Below are positions 28,908 to 49,927 of a DNA stretch of 64,000 nucleotides, one piece after another. Made by a program: the position numbers and the translations under genes. How positions within the stretch are numbered: the first letter of the stretch is position 1; each line of letters begins with the position of its first letter. The notes under the pieces are model-generated. The model was given only the letters and a program-made list of their open reading frames with translations, had not been told where the DNA came from and made no database searches. Source of the stretch: Rhea pennata (Eukaryota > Chordata > Aves > Rheiformes > Rheidae); assembly GCF_028389875.1 (NCBI RefSeq), contig NC_084675.1, forward strand, positions 24,390,412 through 24,454,411, read 5' to 3'.

Positions 28908-31900
28908 TAGATGCTTTCAAGATCATGCCCAATCATTCATTATTTTATTATTTAATTTTATGATTTGCTTACAGGGCAGTACTATGAATTGAAATGGAGC
29001 TTGTGTGACTATTTTCACAGACAAGTCTGTTCTGAAGTTTGTAGTCTGAAGGAGTCTGAAGTTTGAAGGAGTACCACTACCACTATTCCTCCTCAGCTTA
29101 GACAGTGCAAGGGATCCTATGAGACGGCTTCATCTGCTTTAGTGCAAAATTACCTAGTTTAGCTTCGGCTGCTGCTGAAGGTGGACCAAGCTGATATTAC
29201 AACCTATTGGCTTCAGGAAGCTCACAGAAATCCTTTTGCTATTTCTGTTGTGGTGGCTTCGGTGATTTGTTGACCATCAGGGATGTGCAGAGGAGGGATG
29301 TGGTGGAAAACATGCTGACACAGAAGATGGGGAGTGGAGAGCAAACCTGAGGGAGGAGGCTAGGAAGGAGAGTGCTGCTTGGAGAGCAAGTCGAAGAGCA
29401 CAGCTGGGTGAAGGGCAAAGGCTGTGGAAAGTTTGAGGGGGCCAGAGCAGGAAGGTGCAGGTGCAGGAGGGGTGGAAGCAGAACACACCATGGCATGGGG
29501 TGGAGGCCCTGCTGCAGGCAAGCTGGCTGACTGAGAGGAGCAGAAATGGGGGTTCGGAAAGTGGAGTTTCAGAGGTGAGAACACACACTGCATCTGGCAA
29601 AGCCTTTTTCTGGTGATGCTGGGCAAATGCAGACCTCAGAGGTGCTGGGCAGGTCCACAGTCCTTCGATGCATGTTAGAGAGGCAGCAGTTTAAGTGCAT
29701 CTCTCGTGTCAGCACAGGAATCCTAAAGCTGAACTCAGCAAGGCCCCCATGCATCCAGCCTCTCCTTTGCAACCAGCCTCAGAGTCCATTTGCTGGTTGT
29801 TTTCAAGAGCTGGGAGGTGAGCCCTGGCCCTGCCCCGAGTGGCATCACAGGGCAGCTGCCAAGGGCAAGGATGCACACCAGGAGGTGACACAGACAAGCA
29901 GCAAATACATCTTTGCTCAGTCCAGAATTCTCCTAGCATGATGCTTGCTTGTAAAGTACACTTTCTTTTAATTTATTTTGCTTGGCATTTTATTGGGTTT
30001 TGGTTGGTTTCTGTATTGTTCTGTAGTTTTCCAAAACAATTTGTTGTGTCAAGAGGTCTGGCTACACCTCAGTTATCTTAATTTTTTTTTTCCTGTAAGT
30101 TTTTTCTGTCTTCGATTTTTTACAGTTGAGCATCCAATTGCAATGAAAGTGGGAGGTGGGTCTCCGGCTTGGTTAAAATAGTTTTATGAAAGCATGAAGT
30201 AGAATCATTTGTGTCTAAAATGTCACTGATACATCCCAAATTGACCCCTCCCTCAGTTCCTTAAAGCACCCTGCATGCAACAGGTCATTTAAATTAATTC
30301 AACTTGTCAGGCAAATTTACTCACTATAATCTATACGATTAATCAGAAGTAAATGACCACAGGCACATTATGAGCCTCTTTTCTCCGGGAGTTCAGAGAA
30401 CAATGGCAATAGATCGTTCTAGCTCCTGCCGTGATCCACACATACTCTGGCACACTGTTGGCTGCTTCCGTTTGCCCATGTTCTCAGGTGCTCTGCCCCA
30501 GCCCTGGGAGGCTGGGCATTGCACACAGGACTCCGTGCCAGGGGTGAGAAACCTGACATTTCTCGCACTGTGCTGCAGCTCGGCCCTGCCTGTGCTCTGC
30601 AGCTGATACTGCCCCAGTGCTGGAATATCTCCACTACTTTGCAGACACAGCATGGCAGCTATTCTGAGGCTGGAGTGCATCATCAGGAGTGAGTCTCCAT
30701 GCTGAAGATATGCATCCTTGGGAGCAAGTGGCCAAGGCAGGGCTGGGCACTGGAGATGAGCTGAGGAGGCTCTAGGCGGGAGGAGAGTGTCCAGATCTGC
30801 ATCAAGCTGTGCCCCTTCTCCTCCCCTGCAGGCTTCCACTGCACAGTCCAGCTGTGGGATGCTGAGATGGTCAATGGACATCATGGACTCGCAGCTCTGG
30901 CTCCCAGTCCTCTCCTTCCCTGGCTGCCCTCAGCTGCCCCCCTGGCTGCAACCCTTTGCCCCAAGCCTCTGACCTCTGACTGTAGCCATCAGCTGCCCTC
31001 CTCATGCCAACGTAGCTCCAGTAGGGAGCACGCATATTAGGCCTGCTGGCTAGGAAGGCATTTGCTACCCACTGTAGAAAAATGACAATGTCTACCTGAA
31101 GGATGAGATCTCATTTGCATCTCATTAAAAAAGTTACAGTACCTTGTTTAAAAGAAAAATATAAACTGCTGGTTTTTAGAATTGGGGGATATAGTGACTA
31201 TGTTCATGTTTGAAGGTGCATAGGCAAGAAACTGTATTCAGCCTCTCTGTGTGTGTTGAAAAGGTGTGGGAGAAGGATTCACCCTAACCAATTAGCAACC
31301 TCCAATAGCAGGAAGAAAGCCTTTCCAACAAATTCACAGCAGGTGAGGTGTTGGTTTTCATAGTGGAGACTTAATAAGGGTTTTGTTATGTGCTGATCCT
31401 GCTGAGTATTGTAGTTCAATAACCCTGCAGATACACCCTGAGCAGTTCTACTGATTAGCAAGAGAAAGTAGCTACCAGCTAACAAGTGGAATGAACTAAT
31501 CATCAACCATCCCTAATTAAAAGCAAGCCCTGAGAGCACCAAGAGTGGCAGCCTTGAGGAGAAATGAGAGGGCTTCTCAGCCCAGCAGCAGTCCTCTAAT
31601 AAGCTCTGCTGGGATAGGCAGGAGTGTCTGATGTCCTGCTTGTCTCTTTGGGGTAAGAGACCATCCTGCAGCAGCTGGGATGAGAGCTGTGGCTGTTGTA
31701 CCACAGCACACTGCGGGTAGGGGAGGTTAGCTGCCCTGTGGCGCAAGGCAGCTGTAAGAACATGCTCGGTCAGTGGTGGGAGGGATGATATGGGCAGGAG
31801 GGAGGAGGATTATTTTAATTTTTGTTACAATTCAATATAATTATCGTTAATGATGTAGAATTCACAGTTCAGTGTTTTGTTGTGGCCTTTCTTTTATCCG

Positions 31901-33101
31901 TGAAGTTCTAGGCACACTCATGCCTTGTAAGAGCTAAGAGGGTGAAGTTGCCAGCTGGGAGAGTTTTCCAGGTTTCTAGGTGAAGGGCTGGATGTATGTT
32001 AAGAAATGTTTCAGAAGCAGCCCTTTGAAATTGAATCCGAAATTATTTTGTCACTAAGCAGTACCTAGTACATTGAATTATTCAGGTACACTAAGTCTGT
32101 GCCCCACAGAAACTAGATTTCTCGTATAGCTACAGATAGTTTCTTCAGCCACAGGGTCAGTAGCTATCCAAATTTCACCTTCAGCCATGCTTTTCCCTGA
32201 ATGAAGCAATTTGCCCTGACTACCAAGACTAAAAACATCTGAAAGCAGCTGTGGATAGTTATGAGATGTCTGTTACCCAGGGACTTGGTTTCTTGCATTC
32301 ATTTTAGAAACCACTAAGATAAGATTGCTCTAATTTTAAGGAGAAATCTTACTGTTTAAAACTTATTTTCCTAGTAACTGGAAAGACCTTAGGTGTGTTT
32401 TTCCTTATGTTTCTAAAGTCTGTTTTTCCACACAATAATCTGTAGAATTTGAATATGATTGACTTGCTTCTTAAGAAAACTCGTGCAAGCTTGGAGCAGG
32501 CACGCTGATGTAGAGCAGTATGACTCATACTGCAGCAGGGCAGAGCGGAGCTGCTGCACCTCTCAAAAAGTCCCTTTCAGTCAGAGCTGCACTCAACGCA
32601 CTTGGTTAAAAGCATAGAGTCTCTTCTAACTGAAGACCTGCTGAATGGCTTCCTACTTCTGTTTCTGAGCAAACAGCATCTCTTCAGTACAGTACTAGTT
32701 ATATTTCTATATTAACCAATCTTAGTTTGAGTAGCATAAGTTTTATTGTGAATACTTGTTTTTGGTAGGCTCCATCAATTGCTTGTCTTTAGCTGGACAA
32801 AAGTTTTCAGTGTTTCCAGTCACCCAATAAACAAATGACAAATTTGGGGGCTTAGAGGGGAATTTAGTGTACTATTTTGAAAATTACATAAGTTCAGTCA
32901 GAGGAAAAAAACAGAATCACTGATTTCAGCACAGCTTCCCTACATGCTGTTAGCAATGTTTCTCATTACAACAATTAGGAAGAGGTTGTTTTGGAAACAC
33001 TAAAACTACAAACAATGTGGCCAGATGGAAACTTGAAGTTGTTATATTGTTAATGCAAGCAAAGATAATTTAAAATAATTTGAGAAAAAGGAAAAAAGAG
33101 C

Positions 33102-33126
33102 AAAAAAAAAAAAAAAAAAAAAAAAA
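33102..33126. repeat. Poly(A) run, 25 nt
   Basis: A pure A homopolymer in AT-rich intergenic DNA. Confidence 0.95.
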
Positions 33127-34918
33127 CCCAAACTTCCAAGACAGTGAGCATGACTGATGATAAAACTATGGCTACATACTTTGGCATATACATAATAGAC
33201 TTCCATTATAATTATTTTTAGAAACATATGTAAAGTTTATGTTGTGCAAGTTCAGAATAACAAGCTCTGCTTTTACACTCTTTTAGTATAAGATGGATGT
33301 CACTAATCAAAGGGCAATTAAAAAATTAACTCTTTTGTAGTTTTGTCTGCTGCTTTTCAACTTGCTAACATTTGAACAGTATACACAATCAGTTCTTCAC
33401 CAGTAGGAAATATTCTAGTTATGAATGGCCAGAATTCACCGATGTTGAACGTCAGCTAACTCAGAAAGAAAGCTATTGGAAATACCAAACCTAAGACATG
33501 GCTTGCAGACCCAGCAATGTATCCCTCTGGAATTGGCTTTAGCTCAGCTCTGAGGTGCACATTTCCCCTCTGCTTATCCTCCCAGGTTTAAAAAAAGTAT
33601 TGCTGCTCCAGGCAGGGATACAAGGAAGAGACAGGTACACTCCTTGACCTGCAAAAATAGAGCTTCTGACATAAGAAGTACAAGATGCTTATATGGCCAT
33701 GTGAAGATAAGGGAAGGCCTGCAACTGTGTTCATGGTAAGACAGAACAAAGATTTGGGGGGGGGGGGCGTGGAGGGGTTATGGGAGAAAGTGGAGCCAGA
33801 ATACCCTGAAATAGAACTGTATGATGTGGTGCCATCCCTGGGCCCTGTTACTGGGAAGAGAGGTGGAATGAAGATACTTAAACCCATGCACCTGCATAAA
33901 CAAGAGTGTATCGTTGGATAAACAGAGCTTTTCAAAAGTCCGGAACAGGTGGAAAAAGGGCCACCTTGAATAAGCTGAGCCCTCTGCATCATACATCTTT
34001 CAAGTTCCTACACCTAATGGGTGCACAGAGTGCATAGGGAAAAGTTCTGAGTTAAACAAGGCCTTTGCATAGTTCTGCAAAGGTTAAAGCATGATATTTG
34101 TACTCAGAATTTTGCATTGCAGGTGTAATTGCTCTGAAAAGGACAAGCTCACTCTTAAAGAAAGTGTCACTTAAAACCGGTAAAACACGGTAATACTAAA
34201 AAGCATAGTAAGTCTTACATTTGATATTTTCATGTTGCAGCCATTTATTGTGCACACCCTCTCACTTTGAATTCAGGAGCAGTTTTGGCTATGTGAACAC
34301 TCTCACTGAACTGTGAGATTTGGCTGCAGAAGATGATGGAGCTTGTGCCATTGATCCTGGTCATCAGCAGTCCTTGCATTTCAAGCATAGCTGGTAAAGT
34401 TTCTAATTGTTTTAAATCTTACTTCCTTTACTATGTTCTCCTGGGCATTCTTGTTAAATACTTGTCTGATCTTCCGCAAAAAGTCCCAAGGAACCAGTCT
34501 GAGCAGCATGACTACACCAAATCATCCTCTCTTTCAGCAGGAATGATTTGTGCAGTCAGACACTCCATAGCCTAAACCAGAGTTTTGCCATGTATGTAGT
34601 TAACAATGGTCAACTCTCCAAGTAAGTCAGTTGGTGTTTCAGGACAGAAGTTTTCTGAACTGGAGTAGCAGTCATTATATCATTATCATTAGCTTTTAAT
34701 GTAATTTGAACTGGCTTAATATTGGCTATATCCTAATTCAGACCTTTTTTTTAAGAGCATAACAATGCAATAAGCAAAGAACCTAAACCTAATTTTAGTA
34801 AAAACTTTAATTTTTGTGTTTATAAACCCATTTTATTTCACCAAAGAATGACTGAATTCCAGATTTACAGGAGTTACGATTAGTGTTCAGTTGTCATTTT
34901 GGGAGTGGTTATTCAAAC

Positions 34919-34951
34919 AATCATAGAATCACAGAATGGTAAGGCTGGAAA
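34919..34951 (-). mobile_element. CR1 3'-terminal fragment
   Basis: The sequence AATCATAGAATCACAGAATGG, followed by AAGGCTGGAA, is the reverse of a CR1 3' end. Only about 30 bp remain. Confidence 0.7.
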
Positions 34952-36871
34952 ATAATGTTAAAGTAGTGACCAGAGCATGGTATCAGTCTGTTTTTTTTCA
35001 GATTGTGACTATATTCTTGCAATGTTATTCTCTTTCTTAGCTGATGGATACCTAAACTCTGAGCATTTGTTAACTTGTACCTAGCTGTATCAGACTTGAC
35101 ACAGGGCACATACACCTGGTCGTGCCAACTGCACCCCATGGCCTGATGCAAGCATTACCTTTTTTTAGACTGAATAGGTTGGGGTGCTGCCATCTATAGA
35201 GATGCAAGTTGTGTGGGGGGGCTTATAATCAAGGTGTTTGAAATCATGAAGGCAGCCGCTAATTAATGTTGTTAAACAGATCCTGTAATACTAGCAGTGA
35301 AGAACACGTCCTGAAAAGGGTAGAGATCAGTTTAAAACACATAGGTACCTTCTGGAGCTTTCTGCTATGAAAGGTTATTGGGAATAATGCAGAAAGAATG
35401 CAGAAAGAAATTAGACAAGCTCTTGGACAACAGGTGCATATACATGTATGAAGGGAATGGGCAGGGATGTACCCTCTGACATCCTTTATATGATGACTGT
35501 GCTGCTACAGGGAAGTGCATCGCAGACAGTAGCCAAATAGCATACTCCTCACCAATGTCTTGAGATAAAACACCCAGCTAAAAGTAGCATTGACCTGATT
35601 CACACATTTTCTGAGGAAAAAAAATCATTCGATCCTAACTAGAAACTTTGCTGAACATTGCAAAAGGTATTCTTCCCTAGGAGGTGAAAGCTAATGTGGG
35701 AATCATTTGATGCTTTCGCTCTAAATCAAATCACTTTTGATTTAAGTGACTTCCTCCTAAACAATTGGGTGATAACTTAAGCCAGAGCTGACTGGTAGAT
35801 TTAAAATTAAACCTGAAACAGTAAAACACCTGTGCTGCCTAACTGAAGGTAGGCTGTGCAAGTACTGTGCCAAACAAACCTGAAAAGCCTTATATTGAGA
35901 GGAGAACAAAGTAAATTTAATACAAAGATCATCTGGTTCCTTAAACCAAGTTTTGTTCTGTCCTGCGTCATCTCATGAATGAGTCTGCTTATTTGGACTA
36001 TAAACACATTATCTATTTTTAATCATGAAAAATTACAGGGCATATGTCCTATTGGAGCCTTCGTGAAAAGTGATGCTATGCAATTCTACCGATAGTAAAA
36101 CAATTTTTCCCATAGCGATTAGTGTAATAAGGGAGGGATGCATACAGGAACTTAAATATTTACAATTACAATATGCAGGAACTTCTGTATATTAAACTAC
36201 CCTGTTTATATGTCAGTAACATTCCCCCCAAAATAGTGGAGTTTGGGGTCTTTTTGTTTGTTTGTTTGTTTTCCTAGAGGCTCTTTGGCATGTGACGCTT
36301 TCTTGTTAACACAGAAATTGAGATGGCTGCCTACTGTCCTGAGAAGGTAACTGACAGATCATTTGGGAGAGCAGGGTATTAGATGATCAGCCACAGAACT
36401 CTGAAGTGACAGACACACGACAAAGAGCAGGCTGCTTAATGCAGCTAAAGGCCAGAACACTGAATGTGGTTTTGTCACACTTTACTGCTCTCACCGTTCA
36501 ATAGCCTTTCCATGAAGCAATGTACAGGTTGGACTGCCAACTGGTTTACATAGCAGATGTGTTATTTCACGTTTATCACTGAAAGCTTGCTTTATACTGA
36601 ACAGGACCTTTCTCTCGTCAACATTTTTTTTACTTTAAAGTCTTCAGTATACTCAATGTTACAAAAAAAAATCACCCAAATACAAAATAGGTCCTTTATA
36701 AATATACATACATACATATATATATATGATACGGGCTTGTTCATTTTAAAGAACTTATGAGACTTCAGAATATTAAAATAAATTTTCCATCACATTTGTA
36801 CTTGTAAAATTACTCTGCTTTTAAAGTTCTTGCCACAGTCCTAGATCAGTCATTTTCTACTATTTTGCTAT
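34952..36871. other. Intergenic DNA and probable TERF2IP 3' UTR
   Basis: No coding exon was recognised. The TERF2IP 3' UTR runs leftward from 36871 into this segment. No canonical AATAAA was seen close to the stop on the minus strand; a TATAAA variant (about 36695) is a weak candidate. A (GTTT)n run sits at about 36252-36272. Confidence 0.4.
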
Positions 36872-38657
36872 CTAACTCTTCCTAAACGCTATTCTTCTTG
36901 CTACATTTTCAGCTCCGAATTTTGCTATTAGTTTACTTCTGGCATGTTCATCGTCTTTTTGCAATTCTAAATCATCCTCTCTGCTCCACACAGGGTATCC
37001 ATCCAAGCGCTGTCCTGTCTGCAGGAAGTTTAAGGTAGTCTCTACTTCACCAGTGTTTTTCAGAAAGGCCTGTGTAACAGTGAGCAGGTCCATGCTGAAC
37101 TTCTCCATGAAGTGCTGTATAGTTTTCACTACTTCTCCCACCGCACTGGAAGAAGAGCAAGTGCTTGTTGGTCTTTCTTCCCCTTGTAACTGAGTATCAG
37201 GGAGAACAGAGTCTTCCAGTCCTGTTTTCAAAGTAGATGCTATTTCTTCTGGGGACTTTCCCTCTCCATCTTCTGAAGCGAATTCTTCTGCAATGTCTGA
37301 GGTGTCACTTCCTGACTAAAAGTAAGAGCAATGGAGTTATCAGTCAGATACGGTATTTTCTGCAAAAATTCCTATATTACTGCTACCCAGCCATCTTCCC
37401 CTGTGACTCTAGGGTATAAAGGCACTCAGTAATTACTGGGTATAATAAAATTCAGTGGTTAAAATGAGACCATGTGTGTTCACAATGATATGTAAGACCA
37501 CAGAAAAGCAGGAGCTATAAGGAAGGATTTAAACAAATTAACTACAAAAGGCAAAGAAAATGTTAATGTAATGGCAGGACCATTCCGTGCTTATGGGAGA
37601 AAGGATGATACCCATTTGCCAATACAGTGTTTAACATGTACTAGTGTGCAACGCTCTCAGATCGATTTCCTCAACTCAACCTCGGGCAGAGAATCAAACT
37701 GAAAATGGCTCCCGTTTCTCATCCCGCAGCGTGAGCGACGCGGCTCACGACTCGCACGAAGTTCCCGCTTGGCCGCAGCGGCAGAGGGCAACGACGGGAG
37801 TCAACGGCGCGTTAACGTACCGCGAAGCCCCCGGCGGCACCGCCGCGGCGCCCGCGCAGGCCCCGCTCTGCTGCTTACCTCGGTGCTTTCGAACTCCCGA
37901 TTCGCTGCCGCGAAGATGCCCATTTCTGGGGCGGGCTCGCCGGGGGCGTCCGTCCGCCGGGGCTCTGCGGGGACACGCGGGCGTGGGCCGCAGGGCCGCG
38001 GCGGCCCCCGCGCCGCGGTTGGCGGCCGCCGCTCCCCGCCGCGCTCCCCACGGCCCCGCGCCGCGCTCCCCGCCGCGCTCCCCGCGGCTCCCCGCCGCTG
38101 GCTGCCCCCGCTCCCCGCCGCGCCGCTCCCGCCCCGCGGCCCCGATCCCCGCCGCGCTCACCGGCCGCGGGCCCGGCGCGCCGGGGGCGCAGGTGGCGCA
38201 GGTAGCGGTCGCGCATGGCCTGCCAGGAGTGCCGCGTCAGGCCGCCCCGCTCCAGCTCCTTCCAGAGCGCCGTGCCGCCCGCCCGCGCACCGCGCCGCCC
38301 GCGCACCGCCCGCAGCAGCGCCGCGTCCTCCGCCTCCGTGAAGGCGAGGCGGCCGCGCGGCGAGGCGGCGCGGGGCGCGGGCAGCACGGGCGGCAGGCGG
38401 TAGGGCTCCAGTGGCAGGCGCCGGTTGCGCTGCACGCACTCCGTCACGTACTCGGTGGAGACGGCGCCGCCGGGCGCCGCCTCGCCGGGCTGCGCCAGGA
38501 GCACGGCGCCCGGCTCCTGCACGCGGCACAGCCGGCCGCCGCCCGCCAGCACCAGCGGCGCCAGCCGCAGCTTAGCCAGCCCGGGCCGCACGTAGAAGCG
38601 CATGGGGCTGCCATCGTCCCAGAGGAACAGCGTCCGCGACAGCCCCGCAGCCGCCAT
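36872..38657 (-). CDS. TERF2IP: Telomeric repeat-binding factor 2-interacting protein (RAP1), three exons
   Basis: A shelterin subunit that joins telomeres through TRF2 and also acts in NF-kB signalling. Minus-strand exons: 38657-38162, 37964-37879, 37315-36872. These sum to 1026 nt, 341 aa, with GT-AG junctions and matched phases. The start is the ATG at 38657; an in-frame GTG two codons upstream is not a start. A BRCT domain spans about residues 9-88 (RTLFLWDDGSPMRFYVRP, CRVQEPGAVLLAQPGEA). A Myb-like domain spans about 103-155 (LAFTEAEDAALL, ALWKELERGGLTRHSWQAM, RDRYLRHL). The C-terminal RCT domain that binds TRF2 fills most of exon 3 (VTQAFLKNTGEVETTLNFL, GYPVWSREDDLELQKDDE, ENVARRIAFRK). 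The linker is shorter than in the 399-aa human protein and lacks its long glutamate run. Exon 1 is extremely GC-rich, exon 3 is not. Exon 2 (86 nt) was placed by phase, splice sites and the NREFES match to the human NREFE-like segment. Confidence 0.93.
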
Positions 38658-38719
38658 CTCCACCCCGCCAGGCCCCGCCGCCGCCGCGCAGGCGCGGACG
38701 CGCCCCTAGCGCCGAGAAG
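38658..38719. promoter_or_regulatory. Bidirectional TERF2IP/KARS1 promoter core
   Basis: Only 62 bp separate the two divergent start codons, all of it GC-rich and inside a CpG island (about 37730-39170). Both starts lie in the same 12-mer, AGATGGCGGCTG (38718-38729 on +; 38648-38659 on -), which resembles the YY1 motif. The NRF1-like GCGCAGGCGCG lies between them. There is no TATA box. Transcription starts must lie within this gap or inside the opposite gene's first exon. Confidence 0.75.
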
Positions 38720-49247
<10,528 letters not shown>

Positions 49248-49255
49248 CGGCCGGG

Positions 49256-49261
49256 AATAAA
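49256..49261 (+). terminator. KARS1 poly(A) signal
   Basis: AATAAA begins nine bases after the TGA stop (49245-49247), and a GT-rich element (TGTTTCCGTGTCTCTGTG) follows at about 49285-49302. This gives one of the shortest possible 3' UTRs. Confidence 0.75.
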
Positions 49262-49927
49262 CGCAGCGCGTTCTGCCGCCCGCCTGTTTCCGTGTCTCTG
49301 TGCGCCTGCGCCGGAACTACCGCTCCCGGCGGCCCCCGCGCGCCCTACGGCGCCCGGCTTCCGGCGCGGCCTGCCGAGGAGCGGGCGGCCGTCAGCGCGG
49401 GGGTAGGGCTGGTGCCGGGGCGCAGCGAAGTGCGGAGGGAGGGAGGAGGAGACCGGAGTGGGGGCGCGGGGCGATCCCCCCGTCGAGGCAGCCCTGGGGG
49501 GCAGAGCGGAGGGTCACCGGGGGGAGAGGGGAGCCGAGGCTGCCCGGGGGGGAGGGGCTGCGGACACCCGAAAGCCCCAGTGACGCCAGGTGGCGCAGGC
49601 CTCCTTCCCAGCGGGGCTGTGCAGGGTGGCTGTGTGTAGTGGGACCCTGGGGAGCACAGCGAGCCTTTCCACTGCTGGCTTCCACGGGTTCTGGCACTGT
49701 TGCTGCTTTTAGCAATTTGGGAAAAAGAAAAAAACGTTTTTCATTCATATGGTATAGTTCTGATAAATAATCCTGCAAGGGATGGTGGAATTGCGCTTGG
49801 ACATTGGAATCTGGTACAGGAATGTGTCATGTGGAACAGGAAGGTAGGATTTGAAGGGACTGGGGACATTAATCTGTGTGGTAATGGCATTTAATTACGT
49901 TCAGAAACTGCCCTTGCTTCAGGAGTG
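49262..49927 (+). promoter_or_regulatory. ADAT1 CpG-island promoter and 5' non-coding region
   Basis: GC- and CpG-rich DNA (about 49250-49600) begins right after the KARS1 poly(A) signal and lacks a TATA box. The ADAT1 start codon at 49928 follows a good acceptor (TTGCTTCAG, ending at 49922). So a non-coding first exon should lie in this island; its donor was not placed with confidence. The long open frames here are compositional. Confidence 0.55.

Larger units (their letters stand above)
27880..34918. other. Intergenic DNA between the sulfotransferase and TERF2IP
   Basis: About 7 kb of mostly AT-rich sequence without recognised exons. It holds a 31-nt T run (28875-28905), a 25-nt A run (33102-33126) and a short G run (about 33757-33767). 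Open frames are short, without domains. Confidence 0.5.

Noticed and set aside
29239-29626. Overlapping minus-strand frames rich in Ser, Pro, Leu and Cys
   Set aside because: Three frames are open together over a purine-rich tract, which is typical of composition and not of coding.
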